A DNA stretch of 64,000 nt. It comes from Planctomycetota bacterium (lineage in GTDB: Bacteria > Planctomycetota > UBA1135 > JADKAF01). The stretch is from assembly GCA_016719295.1 (NCBI GenBank), contig JADKAF010000001.1:2790001-2854000 (forward strand), written 5' to 3'. The position numbers and the translations under genes are program-made. Shown here one piece after another: positions 49,955 to 58,974 of this stretch. Under the pieces are notes generated by a model. The model had not been told where the DNA came from and did no database searches. It saw nothing but the letters and a program-made list of their open reading frames with translations. Each line of letters opens with the position of its first letter. Within the stretch, counting starts at the first letter, position 1.

Positions 49955-50875
49955 TCATGCGAGCAGCCCCCACATGCGCTCGCCCAGCACCAGCGCCGCG
50001 ATGCCGCCCGTCGCCAGGGCGACGAGGCCCGCGCGCCGGAGCAACTTCATCTGCCACCACATGAGGAGGCCACTCGCCACCCAGAGCACGAGGGCCGCGG
50101 CCATCAGGTCGACGAGCAACGCCCAGGCGGTCCGCGCGCCGAGCTCCGCCGGATAGCCGTGCGCCGTGTGCAAGCGGAGCAAGAAGCTCCGCAGGGAGCG
50201 CGCGCGCTCCTCGCCGGCGGGATGCACGACGAGCTCCCCCTTCGCCAAGTCGTAGCTCGCGCGGCGCTTCTCGCCGCCCGCGACGAGGCCGAGCTCGAGA
50301 ACCGGTGCGGAGCGCACGCGCAGATCTCTCGGCTCCTCGCCGGCGCTGCGCAGCGCGTGAAGCGCCGCCTGGGTCGTGCTCGCGAGCGCCTCTCGCACGG
50401 CGGGCAGCTCGAGAGCGCGGCGCTCGGGCTCGCCTCGCGTCGCACGCGGGCGCTGCGTCCAGAGCGCGGCGCCGTTCGCCTCGTCGAAGCTCAGCGTGTG
50501 CTCCCGTTCGCCATCGCGTCCCTGCAGGGCGAGGCGCCCGCGATAGCGGAGCTCACCCTCGGGATCGAGCGCCCAGCCGCTCTCGCCGGCGGCGGCGAGG
50601 AGCTGCTCGGCGAGCACGAGCGGCGGCGGCAGCGGCGATCGGCCGTGCGCCTCGAGATCGGCGCGGCTCAGCGTGCGCAGCTCGAGCTCCGCCGCGGCGC
50701 TCGGGTGATTGAAGAGGAACGCCGTGACGGCGTACAGCGCGACGAACGGCACCAGCGCGAGGCCGGAGTAGAGATGCACGCGGCGGATGGCGAGTCGCAG
50801 CTGCGCCCAGCGCAGACGCGGTCTCCACGACACCCGTGCGATGAGCCGAACGCGCCCGAAGCGGAGCGTCTTCAC
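49955..50875 (-). CDS. PepSY-associated membrane protein
   Basis: A 306-aa protein with a helix near the N-terminus (SGLALVPFVALYAVTAFLF) preceded by RRVHLYSG, and helices near the C-terminus (ALLVDLMAAALVLWVASGLL and LVALATGGIAALVLGERMW). Between them lies a ~190-residue extracytoplasmic domain. RRVHLYSGLALV and LHTAHGYP, SGLLMWWQM are characteristic of the PepSY-TM family, small helper proteins for redox, iron or peptidase processes. GTG 50875 overlaps the stop of the frameshifted secreted gene (GTGA). Confidence 0.8.
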   Translation of the reverse strand: MKTLRFGRVRLIARVSWRPRLRWAQLRLAIRRVHLYSGLALVPFVALYAVTAFLFNHPSAAAELELRTLSRADLEAHGRSPLPPPLVLAEQLLAAAGESGWALDPEGELRYRGRLALQGRDGEREHTLSFDEANGAALWTQRPRATRGEPERRALELPAVREALASTTQAALHALRSAGEEPRDLRVRSAPVLELGLVAGGEKRRASYDLAKGELVVHPAGEERARSLRSFLLRLHTAHGYPAELGARTAWALLVDLMAAALVLWVASGLLMWWQMKLLRRAGLVALATGGIAALVLGERMWGLLA

Positions 50876-51851
50876 CGGAGCAGCTCGAGGAGCTGCGGGT
50901 TGCTCGTCGCAGTGACGAGCCCCGTCGCATCGAAGACGAAGAAGCCATGGTGCAGCTCGGCATCGGCGAAGACCTGCGCCGGAGGCAGGACAATCGCCGC
51001 GCTCGCGCGACCTCGGGCATCGATGAGGCCGACGGTGCGCTGCAGGAAGCTCGAGTTCGCGAGCGTGAGCGTCGCCAGCATGTAAGCGTCGAACGCGAGC
51101 GCGAGCTCGAGATTCGGACCGAAGCTGAGGCCGGGCGCCGTGCCCGACGCGCTGCCGAGCACGACGTAGGCCGAGCCCGCATGAGCCGCTCCCGCGTCGA
51201 GATAGAGCGTCTGCAGCCCGCCGTGCACGCGCGAGAGGCGCTCGCGATCGGCGTAGAGCGGCCGCGGCGCGGGCGCGTGTCGAGCTGCACGTGGCTCAGG
51301 CTGCAGCTCGTCCCCAGCGCGTCGAACTCGAGCGCGTAGATCTGCACGCTCTCGCCGAGCCCCGCGAGATCCCAGGTGACGATCGTCTCCTCGGGCGCGG
51401 AGAGCGGGCCGCTCGTCGTCGGCAGGAGCGCGCGGCGCTGGCTCTGCGCGTCGAGATAGACCAGGCGATAGCTCAGCGGATCGATCGGCGTGCCCACGGC
51501 CTGCACCTGCAGCACGACCTCCTGCAGCAGCCCCGGCGCGCGATCGTCGATGCGGAAGCGCGAGATCGCGCGGAAGTTGTAGAGGTTGCAGGAGAGGGTG
51601 ACGACGGCGTTGGGATCGAGCTGCGTGAGCACCGCGTCGTTGGTCGTGCTCGCGGCTTCGTCGGGTGCATTCGGCGCCGTGGCCTGGCAGGTGTTCAGCC
51701 ACCCGGCGAACTCGGAGCCCGGCGTGCCGCGGAAGCTCGGGACGATGGCGGTGCGCAGGCCGAGCGAGCACGAGCTGCTCGGACATTGCGCGGCGAGCGG
51801 CGCGAGCGCGCCGCCGAAGATGGCGAGGAGAAGAGCGGGGATGGTGCGCAT
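50872..51851 (-). pseudogene. Secreted protein gene with a single frameshift
   Basis: From ATG 51851 a signal peptide (PALLLAIFGGALAPLAAQ) and ~190 ordered residues follow (QIYALEFDALGTSCSLSHVQ), then the frame degenerates to Arg/Ser-rich nonsense. From about 51285 the next frame picks up sensible protein (LYADRERLSRVHGGLQTLYL, SASGTAPGLSFGPNLELAL, GFFVFDATGLVTATSNPQLL) and ends at 50872 with a stop that overlaps the next gene. The total length is 980 bp, so one base is missing, within the GC run at about 51255-51285. It could be a sequencing error or a true mutation. Restored, the protein would be ~326 aa, a secreted beta-rich protein. Confidence 0.83.
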
Positions 51852-51889
51852 GATCGAATCTCCCGTGAGAGAAGGGCCGAAGTTCGCGC

Positions 51890-53848
51890 TCAGTTGCGCG
51901 AGAAGGCGGTGAGGGTCGGAGCGTCGTGCGGCGCGAGCACGTGCACGACGAGGCGCCGCGGATCGACGGGCTCGACGCGCAGGAAGGCGAGCGCGCTCCC
52001 GCGGACGACGAGCTCCTGGTGCTGCGTCGCGAACGGCAGCTCAGGCAGCAGCTCGCGCCAGCCGTGCTCGCGCTCGAAGACCTCGAGGGAGCGCGCGGCG
52101 CCGCGCGAAGGCAGCGTTCCACCGGCGAGATACGCGCGCGCGCCGAGGGCGACGGCCTGTGCGGAGAGGCGCGTCGCGCGCGGCGCGCGCTCCGTGCGCC
52201 AGGCACCGCTCTCGAGATCGAGCACGTCGACGACCTCGACCGCCTCGAAGCGCTCGCCGAGCCCGCCGACGAGATAGGCCTCGGAGCCGAGGACGAAGGC
52301 CGCGCACGCGCGCCGCGCGCGCGGCAAGCGCCAGCCGGTGTCGACGACGCGCGGCGAATCTCCCGCCAGCTCGACGCGCAGCACCTCGAGGCACGCGCGG
52401 AACGCCTGCTCCTCGCCGCGCGCGGGGTCGTAGTCGAGCCCGCCGAGCAGCCAAGCCGCGCCGCTCGTATCGAGCAGCGCGGCTTGTGTGCGCGGCTGCG
52501 GCAGCGCGAGCGACGGCGCGAGCTTCCAGGTGCGCGACGCGGGCTCGAGGCTCCACGCAGCGGAGCGGCTCTGCGCCTCTTCGGCATCGCAGCCGAAGCC
52601 GCCGAGCACGTGCAGCGCGCCGCGGCGTTCGCCCGCGAGGCACGCCGCGGACTGCAGACCGGAGGCGAGCGAGGGCAGCTCCTCCACGGCGAAGTCGCAC
52701 CAGCGGACGCGCAGCGCCGCGCGGGCGAAGTCGTCGGCGTCGAAGCGATGCGCTTCCGCGCGGCGATTGCCGCCGATCCAGGTGAGCGCGTGCGCGTCGG
52801 CATGCACGCTCGCGCGCTGCACGCCGACCTCGCGCGGCAGCTCGAGTGAAACGCGCTGGAAGCAGAGCGCGCCATCGACGGAGAGCACCTCCGCGTGCGT
52901 GAGATGGCCCGTGCGATCGGCGCCGCCGAGCGCGAGGAGATGCGCCGCGTCCCACGGCAGCAGGCGATGGAAGATGCGGGGGAACGCGAGGCGCGCGCGT
53001 TCGATCCAGCGCTCCCGGTCGGACGCGAGCTCCCAGAGCACGCCGTCGCCGCTCGTCGCGAAACAACGCTCGCCGAGCGTGCAGGCCGCGGTCCCGAAGC
53101 CGGGCCCCGGGAGCGCCGGACCCGCGCTCCACGCCGCGAGCGGCGTTCCGTCCGCGGCGAGAGCGAGCAGCTCGACCTCCGAGCTCGCGCCGTCCGCGTG
53201 CATGCCGCCGACGAAGACGAGCGAATCGCCGCAGGTCGCGAGCGCGGCCGCGCGACGCGGCGTCGTCGGCGCGGCGAGCGCCTCCCAACGCAGCGGGCGC
53301 TGATCGAGGCGCGCCGTCCACGCCGTGCGGAGCCAAGCGGGCTGCTCTCCGCCGAGCGACCAGCCCCCCACCACGTAGACGCGATCGCCGACGACGCAGG
53401 CGTCGTGGGACGAGCGCGGCTCGGGCAGCGGGCTCAGCTCCTCCCACGCGCCGCGCGCGGGATCGAAGCACGCGACCGAGGCGAGCGAGCGGAGCTGCTC
53501 GGGCTCGCCGGCGGCGTTCTCCGCGCGGAGGCCGCCGAGGCGGTAGAGCCGGCCGTCGTGCGCGACGAGGGCGGTGCCCTGTACGGCCGGAGCGGGAGCG
53601 AGCGCGGTCCAGCCCGCTTGCGGTGCGGCGAGGTCGAGGCGGAGGTGGCGCTCGCTCAGGTTCTCGCGCGCATGCGCATGGGCTCGGCCGACGTGGCCGG
53701 CGGCGACGTGCACCGCGCTGCCGAGCCGGGCGGCGCCGAAGCTCGAGAGGCCGACGGGGAGGCGCGGGACCTCGAAGACCGCTTGGGCGGGGAGGGCGGA
53801 GGCGAGGCCGAGGAGGGCGGAGGCGAGCGGGAACGCGAAGCGGGACAT
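51890..53848 (-). CDS. Secreted Kelch-repeat protein
   Basis: A 652-aa protein with a signal peptide (ASALLGLASALPAQAVFEV), start ATG 53848. The mature chain holds about ten Kelch-type blades with GG doublets: LYRLGGLRAENA, VYVVGGWSLGGE, SLVFVGGMHADG, LLALGGADRTG, LHVLGGFGCDAEE, AWLLGGLDYDPA, AYLVGGLGERF and AYLAGGTLPSR. Two beta-propellers or one very large one are possible. Such proteins bind carbohydrates or act as extracellular scaffolds; galactose oxidase-type catalysis would need Cys-Tyr residues that I cannot see. It is divergent from the coiled-coil gene at 53997. Confidence 0.87.
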   Translation of the reverse strand: MSRFAFPLASALLGLASALPAQAVFEVPRLPVGLSSFGAARLGSAVHVAAGHVGRAHAHARENLSERHLRLDLAAPQAGWTALAPAPAVQGTALVAHDGRLYRLGGLRAENAAGEPEQLRSLASVACFDPARGAWEELSPLPEPRSSHDACVVGDRVYVVGGWSLGGEQPAWLRTAWTARLDQRPLRWEALAAPTTPRRAAALATCGDSLVFVGGMHADGASSEVELLALAADGTPLAAWSAGPALPGPGFGTAACTLGERCFATSGDGVLWELASDRERWIERARLAFPRIFHRLLPWDAAHLLALGGADRTGHLTHAEVLSVDGALCFQRVSLELPREVGVQRASVHADAHALTWIGGNRRAEAHRFDADDFARAALRVRWCDFAVEELPSLASGLQSAACLAGERRGALHVLGGFGCDAEEAQSRSAAWSLEPASRTWKLAPSLALPQPRTQAALLDTSGAAWLLGGLDYDPARGEEQAFRACLEVLRVELAGDSPRVVDTGWRLPRARRACAAFVLGSEAYLVGGLGERFEAVEVVDVLDLESGAWRTERAPRATRLSAQAVALGARAYLAGGTLPSRGAARSLEVFEREHGWRELLPELPFATQHQELVVRGSALAFLRVEPVDPRRLVVHVLAPHDAPTLTAFSRN

Positions 53849-53996
53849 GAAGGGTCTCCCAGGACGGCCGAGAGCAGACCACTCACGATCTTGCGAGTCA
53901 ATCGCAATATCAACTTCGAGCTGTCCCCTGCTCGGGGGTCCTTGACTTCGCGGGTTCCTCCGGGCGAGGTGAGAGGCCTCTCTCTTGGAGCCCTGC

Positions 53997-54443
53997 ATGT
54001 CCGCGCCGCACGCCGATCCGAAGACCGAGCTCGTGAACGCCCTGGCCACGCTCGACGCGATGCTCGTGAAGGAGCGCGGCCCGGCGCGCGCTTCGCTGGA
54101 GTGGGCAGCGCGCGCGCTGCGCGCCGCGAAGGGCGCGCTCGAGGAGCGCGATCAGCAGCTCGAGCTCGTGACGCAACCCGAGCTGCAGACCGCGAAGGAG
54201 CTCCTGCGCGTGCGCGAGGAGCTGAAGGCGCTGCAGCAACGCGCGAGCAAGCTCGAGGAGCGCGCGAAGGAAGCCGAGGCGCAGCTCTCGATCGAGAAAG
54301 CGACCCAGCGCGAAGAGCGCAAGCGCATGGCCGAGCTCGAAGCGCGCGCGAAGAGCTACGACGCGCTCCTCCAACGCGACGAGAACGCCTTCGACAACTT
54401 CATGGATCGCGCGCTCGATCCTTCGAAGCCGAAGAAGAAGTAG
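53997..54443 (+). CDS. Coiled-coil protein of unknown function
   Basis: A 148-aa highly charged protein. From ~residue 50 to 125 it is a continuous Glu/Lys/Arg/Ala heptad pattern (ELLRVREELKALQQRASKLE, ERAKEAEAQLSIEKATQREE), strongly predicted as a coiled coil. The tail is FDNFMDRALDPSKPKKK. There is no signal or membrane segment. It could be a small structural or adaptor protein. ATG 53997 is chosen over a TTG at 53985. Convergent with the secreted propeller-like gene. Confidence 0.75.
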   Translation: MSAPHADPKTELVNALATLDAMLVKERGPARASLEWAARALRAAKGALEERDQQLELVTQPELQTAKELLRVREELKALQQRASKLEERAKEAEAQLSIEKATQREERKRMAELEARAKSYDALLQRDENAFDNFMDRALDPSKPKKK

Positions 54444-54484
54444 CTCTCCTTCCCTTCGCGCGGCAGTTGTTCTCGGACGTTCGG

Positions 54485-55705
54485 TTACTGGACGGTGAGC
54501 CAGAGGCCGTTGGTGAGATAGAGGCCGAGGCCGGCGGAGTTGAGGCAGACGCCGAGAGCTTGGGCGAAGACGTCGCCGCCGCAGAGGGAGGGATCGAGCG
54601 GGATCGCGAGCGGGATGCGCGCGCCGCCATCGCAGGGCGCGGTGCCGCCGGGGATCGGCGCGACGGGGAAGGGCCCGACGCTGAGGGGCGGCGGCAGAAC
54701 GGCGACCTGGAGCGGACCACAGAGGCCCGGGATCGCGATCGGTCCGCCGGCGATGTTGAACCAGAGGAAGAAGCGCGTGCCGGGCTGCGCATCGCCGATC
54801 AGCAGCGCGAAGCTCGGGTTCGGCGTCACGCTCTGGCCGTCGGCGGCGAGGAACGGCGTGCACGGTGCGCAGCCGGGCCCCGAGCAGCCGCTGCCGAGGC
54901 GCCGCGGAGGCGCGGGAACCCAGGCGAGACCGACGAAGCTCGGCGTGCCGCTCGGCGCGGGCAGCGAGCAGCAGCCCAGCGCGTTGCCGGCGAGATCGAA
55001 GCGCGCGATGCCGTAGCGCCCGTGCGAGAGGTAGATCTCCCCCGCGCAGCGATCGAGCGTCAAACCGTCCACCGGCGTGGGCAACGAGCCCCCCGGGCAG
55101 GTGGCCTGGAAGCGGAAGCCGACCCGGCAGATCCCCGGCGTCGCGGTGACGAACACGTTGCGCACGAAGCCGGTGTCGTCGCAGACCCAGAGCGAGCCAT
55201 CGAAGCGATCGAGCTCGATGCCCGTCAGCGTCGCGCCGGGAGTCGAAGCCGGCAGCGGGCAGAGCAGCTCGATCGCCGTGACGGGGCAGGCGGCGCGCAC
55301 GCGACCGATCGCGTTGTTGGCCGTCGTGAAGAGCAGCGCGCCGTTCCGCGGATCGAACGCGAGACCGGTCCATCCGCCGCCCGGCGTCGCCGGGATCGCG
55401 CAGCGATTGATCAGGTTGCAATCGGCGTCGAGGTGCGCGAGCACCGCGCCATCGGTGATCCAGCGGCTGCCGTCGCGCGCGTCCAGCGCAATCCCGCCGA
55501 ACGGCGCGGCGATGCTCGGCCCGAGCACGCGAGCGATGCAGTCGTCGATGCGCCGGCAGTCGGAGCCGATCTGCTGGACGAGAGGGCCGGTGGCGGCGAG
55601 GGAGCCGTTCTCCAGACCGAGGAGCGACTGCGCCGAGGCGAAGGGCGCGCTGAGGGCCAACGCCGCGGCCGCGCGCAGCACCCGAGAGGTCGTCGTAGCG
55701 TTCAT
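54485..55705 (-). CDS. Secreted Cys-rich propeller-like protein, family member B
   Basis: A 406-aa paralogue of the protein at 44486. The signal peptide ends PFASAQSLLGLENGSL, giving the same mature N-terminus. Three or four propeller-like units follow (GWTGLAFDPRNGALLFTTAN, LTGIELDRFDGSLWVCDDTG, VDGLTLDRCAGEIYLSHGRY). The shared Cys motif is GSGCSGPGCAPCTPFL, and a beta domain ends GLWLTVQ. Perfect AAGGAG seven bases before ATG 55705 fixes the start. Two members within 10 kb imply recent or selected duplication, but I cannot see identity high enough for a fresh copy. Confidence 0.86.
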   Translation of the reverse strand: MNATTTSRVLRAAAALALSAPFASAQSLLGLENGSLAATGPLVQQIGSDCRRIDDCIARVLGPSIAAPFGGIALDARDGSRWITDGAVLAHLDADCNLINRCAIPATPGGGWTGLAFDPRNGALLFTTANNAIGRVRAACPVTAIELLCPLPASTPGATLTGIELDRFDGSLWVCDDTGFVRNVFVTATPGICRVGFRFQATCPGGSLPTPVDGLTLDRCAGEIYLSHGRYGIARFDLAGNALGCCSLPAPSGTPSFVGLAWVPAPPRRLGSGCSGPGCAPCTPFLAADGQSVTPNPSFALLIGDAQPGTRFFLWFNIAGGPIAIPGLCGPLQVAVLPPPLSVGPFPVAPIPGGTAPCDGGARIPLAIPLDPSLCGGDVFAQALGVCLNSAGLGLYLTNGLWLTVQ

Positions 55706-55818
55706 GAGTTCTCCTTCCGCCGCGGGATGCGGCGCGACTTCGCGGCACTGGAATGCCGTGCTCGCGCCGATGCACGCGCGATTCGCCCGCGTGCCTCGCT
55801 CGTGGTAGAAGGCCGCGC

Positions 55819-57207
55819 GTGAACGCGATCCCGCGCACCACCTCGCCGATGGAGGAAGCGCGCACGCCCTGTCCGGTGTGCTCGCGCGTGCGTCCGCTGC
55901 GCGCACTCGAGGCGAACGCGAGCGGGCTGCAGGAGCTCCTGCAGCAGGCCTTCCCCGAGCTCGGCGACGCGCGCGAGCGTCTCTGCGCGAGCTGCATCGA
56001 GCAGCTCGCGAGCGCGCGCTCGGCCTTGCCCGAGGATCTCCGCGACGAGCGCGGGAAGCTCCTGCCGATCCTGCCCCTGGCCGTGCGCCTGCGCGCGACG
56101 ACGGAGCTCAGCGGTCGCGGCGTCACGATCGCGTTCCTCGACAGCGGCTTCTTTCCCCATCCCGACCTGGAGAAGCCCCGCGCGCGCATCCGCCACTACG
56201 AGGAAGTGCTGCGCACGAGCCCGGGACCGCATCCCGCCCGCGTCGACGTCTCGTCCTGGCACGGCATGATGACGACCGTCGTCTGCGCCGGCAGCGGGCA
56301 CCTCTCGCGCGGCCTCTACCGCGGCCTCGCCTCCGAAGCCGAGCTCGTGCTCCTGAAGGTCGGCACCGCGCGTCGCATCCGACCGCAGGGCATCGAGGCA
56401 GGCCTGCGCTGGGTCCGCGCGAACCACGCGCGCTTCGGCATCCGCATCGTGAACGTCTCCTGCGGCGCCGATCAGCCGATCCCGTGGCGCCGCGATCCGA
56501 TCTGCCTGCTGGTCGAGGAGCTCGCGCGCGAAGGCGTGCTCGTCGTCTGCGCCGCCGGCAATCGCGGCCACGAGACGCGACACCAGGTGATCGCTCCCGC
56601 CTCCGCGCCGAGCGCGCTCACCGTCGGCGGCTGGAACGACGGCAACCGCCCGGGCATGGGCCGCGCACGCCCGTATCACTCCAGCTACGGGCCGACGATC
56701 GACGGCCTCGCGAAGCCGGAGATCGTGGCGCCGGCGATCTGGATCGCGGCGCCGATCCTGCCGCGCACGGTGAGCCACGAGCTCGCGCTCTTCTTGGAGG
56801 AGCTCGATCGCCTGCCCGACGAGAAGCTCGCTCCGACGCTGCGCGCCGCGCGCTTCCCCGAGCCCACGCTCACGGCCGTCGAGAGCGCCTCACCGGCCGT
56901 CATCCGCGCGGCGATCGCCTCGCTGCAGCGCGAGCGAAAGCTGATCGGCGGACACTACCAGCACGTCGATGGCACGAGCTTCGCCGCGCCGATCGCGAGC
57001 GCGCTCTGCGCTTGGGTTCTGGAAGCGCGCCCCTCGGCGTCGCCGCGCGAAGTGAAGGAGCTGCTCTGCGCCTGCGCGCAACCTCTCGAAGGGCTCGCTC
57101 CCGAGCGCCAGGGGTTCGGCGTGGTCCAGCCGCGACGCCTGCTGCGCGCGCTCGGCCGCCTGGAGGAAGAGCGCCCCGCACCCCCCACCGGCGTTTCTGC
57201 ATCGTAG
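55819..57207 (+). CDS. Subtilase (S8) with an N-terminal CxxC pair and no signal peptide
   Basis: A 462-aa serine peptidase. Catalytic residues: IAFLDSGFFPHPDL (Asp), WHGMMTTVVCAG (His), VCAAGN (oxyanion Asn region) and DGTSFAAPIAS (Ser). The N-terminal ~60 residues contain CPVC and CASC 40-some residues apart, suggesting a small zinc ribbon. No signal peptide is visible, so it may act in the cytoplasm, unusual for S8. An insertion of ~80 residues separates the Asn and Ser motifs. GTG 55819 is preferred because AGAAGG lies seven bases before it; ATG 55849 is a possible alternative. Confidence 0.88.
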   Translation: MNAIPRTTSPMEEARTPCPVCSRVRPLRALEANASGLQELLQQAFPELGDARERLCASCIEQLASARSALPEDLRDERGKLLPILPLAVRLRATTELSGRGVTIAFLDSGFFPHPDLEKPRARIRHYEEVLRTSPGPHPARVDVSSWHGMMTTVVCAGSGHLSRGLYRGLASEAELVLLKVGTARRIRPQGIEAGLRWVRANHARFGIRIVNVSCGADQPIPWRRDPICLLVEELAREGVLVVCAAGNRGHETRHQVIAPASAPSALTVGGWNDGNRPGMGRARPYHSSYGPTIDGLAKPEIVAPAIWIAAPILPRTVSHELALFLEELDRLPDEKLAPTLRAARFPEPTLTAVESASPAVIRAAIASLQRERKLIGGHYQHVDGTSFAAPIASALCAWVLEARPSASPREVKELLCACAQPLEGLAPERQGFGVVQPRRLLRALGRLEEERPAPPTGVSAS

Positions 57208-57238
57208 ACTTCCCTCGCTTCCTCTCGGAGCGCCCTTC

Positions 57239-57757
57239 ATGGCCCGACGCATCGCCCTCATCTCCACCGGCGGCACCATCGAGAAGACCTACGACGAGCT
57301 GCGCGGCATCCTCGACAACCGCGTGAGCGTCCTCGACGTCATGCTCTCGTCCCTCGAGCTGCGCGGCGTCGTCATCGAGCGCCACATGCTCATGAACAAG
57401 GACAGCCTCGAGATGACGCCCGAGGATCACGGCGCGATCGCCCGCAAGACGCATGAGCTCGCCGCCAAGTCCGACGGGATCGTGATCGTGCACGGCACGG
57501 ACCGGCTCGCGAACACGGGCGAGCGCATCGTCGCGGACTGCGGGACCCCGCGAGTGCCGGTGGTGTTGACCGGGGCGATGCGCCCTTATGTCATGCGCAA
57601 CACCGACGCGATGCAGAACCTGACCGAGGCGCTGCTCGCGGTGCAGATCCTGGCTCCGGGCGTCTACGTCGCCATGCACAACCAGGTGCTCCAGTTCCCT
57701 GGGGTCGTGAAGGACCCCGAGCGCGGCACCTTCGTGCGGCGCGCGGCGAGCCCCTGA
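57239..57757 (+). CDS. Short asparaginase-like protein
   Basis: A 172-aa protein holding only the N-terminal catalytic domain of L-asparaginases: ALISTGGTIEKTYDE with the nucleophile Thr, and IVIVHGTDRLANTGE with the second Thr-Asp pair; VVLTGAMRPY follows. The ~150-residue C-terminal domain is missing. Short proteins like this occur in several bacteria; whether they deamidate asparagine or another amide is unclear. It lies 31 bp after the subtilase gene and may be cotranscribed. Confidence 0.87.
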   Translation: MARRIALISTGGTIEKTYDELRGILDNRVSVLDVMLSSLELRGVVIERHMLMNKDSLEMTPEDHGAIARKTHELAAKSDGIVIVHGTDRLANTGERIVADCGTPRVPVVLTGAMRPYVMRNTDAMQNLTEALLAVQILAPGVYVAMHNQVLQFPGVVKDPERGTFVRRAASP

Positions 57758-58203
57758 GCGCCGAGACCGGAGGACGGGGCGGCCTCCGGCGCACGGCGAT
57801 CCGGGGATCGGGCAGAGCTCCGGAGCCTGGGGCTGCGGGGCCCCGGCGCACGAGAATCGGCCGCCCGCGCAACGCGCCGATGGGATAGAAAAGAGCAGGC
57901 ATGAAAAGGCGGAAGGCGCCCTTGCGGGCGCCTTCCGCTCCGTCCGTCCGTCTCCGCCGCTCCTGCAGCGAAGCCGGATCCCTGTTCCGTAGGGTGCGTC
58001 GTCCTTCATCTCCTCGACGGAAGCGAACCCGAAGGCTCGCGCGTTCGTCTCGGGGAGAGGACTGCGGAGAGCGGCCCGTCCTCGGCCGCCACATCCGCTT
58101 CCACACCGACCTCTTTGCCGGCCCGGATTTTCCGGGGGACGATTCTCGAGAATTCTCGGAGCCCTCGCCTTGCCCGGCTCGCCTCGAGCCTTCGCAGCGG
58201 CCC
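57758..58203. other. 446-bp leader region before the sigma gene
   Basis: No convincing gene. A long frame in phase with the sigma gene is open from 57901, but it is Arg/Pro/Ser-rich and lacks domain similarity, so I treat it as leader. It contains the hairpin at 57909-57938 and a palindrome at 58142-58153 (ATTCTCGAGAAT), which might be an operator near the sigma promoter. Confidence 0.55.
57909..57938. terminator. 12-bp perfect hairpin
   Basis: Bases 57909-57920 pair exactly with 57927-57938 around a 6-nt loop. Read on the minus strand it is followed by CTTTTC; on the plus strand it is preceded by AAAA and followed by a pyrimidine-rich run with few Ts. Its position, 152 bp after the asparaginase-like gene, fits termination of that operon. 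Confidence 0.6.
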
Positions 58204-58884
58204 ATGGATCGCTTCACCTCGACTTCCTGGACGATGGTCACGGGCGCTGCGGCCGGCAGCGAACCCGCGCGCGACGCATTCGCCCAGCGCTACGAACCCC
58301 TGGTGCGCAGCTACCTCGCGGCGCGCTGGCGGCTCGGGCGAGAGAACGAAGAGGTGCGCGATGCCGCTCAGGACGTCTTCGTCGAGTGCTTCAAGGCCGG
58401 CGGAGCGCTGGAGCGCGTCGAACGAGACCGGCCGGGCGGCTTCCGCGCGTATCTCTACGGCGTGATCTCCAACGTCGCCGCGATGATCGAGCGCGGCGAG
58501 ACCCGTCGCCGCCGCCGCGAGGGCGGCCCTTCGATCGAGGCGGAGCGCTTGCCCGCCAACGATGCGACGCTCTCCCAGGTCTTCGATCGCGCGTGGACGC
58601 AGATGGTGGCCCGGGAGGCGCGGCTCGCGCTCGCGGAGCGCCGCCGCGAGGACGCCGCCATGGCCGAGCGCTTCCACTGCCTCGAGCTCCGCTACACAGA
58701 GGGGCTTCCCCCCCGCGTCATCGCCGAGCGCCTCGGCCTGCCGATCGAGACGGTCTACGAGCGCCTCAAGCGCGCGCGCCAGGATTATCGCGACGCGCTC
58801 TTCGCGATCCTGGCCGACTACGATCCGCGCGCGACGAAGGCCGAGCTGGAGGAGCGCTGCCGCCAGCTCGTGTCGAGCCTCTAG
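58204..58884 (+). CDS. Sigma-70-family (ECF-like) factor upstream of a kinase-TPR protein
   Basis: A 226-aa protein. Region 2: FAQRYEPLVRSYLAARWRLG, then VRDAAQDVFVECFKAGG and GGFRAYLYGVISNVAAMIER. Region 4: RFHCLELRYTEGLPPRVIAE and LGLPIETVYERLKRARQDYRD. This matches planctomycete sigma factors found beside WD40/TPR kinases. ATG 58204 begins the recognisable protein. The kinase gene follows after 90 bp on the same strand, so the two are probably a regulatory pair in which the kinase responds to a signal and the factor changes transcription. Confidence 0.9.
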   Translation: MDRFTSTSWTMVTGAAAGSEPARDAFAQRYEPLVRSYLAARWRLGRENEEVRDAAQDVFVECFKAGGALERVERDRPGGFRAYLYGVISNVAAMIERGETRRRRREGGPSIEAERLPANDATLSQVFDRAWTQMVAREARLALAERRREDAAMAERFHCLELRYTEGLPPRVIAERLGLPIETVYERLKRARQDYRDALFAILADYDPRATKAELEERCRQLVSSL

Positions 58885-58974
58885 CAGCCTCCCGGGGAGC
58901 ATTCGGAGTTCTCTGGCCCGAAAGCCCGAGCGACGGCAAAGACACTCGCGGAGGTTCCCCCCATTTCCTCTCCC

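Noticed and set aside
57901..58203. N-terminal extension of the sigma gene
   Set aside because: The frame is open but Arg/Pro-rich, includes a 12-bp hairpin and shows no similarity to sigma regions.
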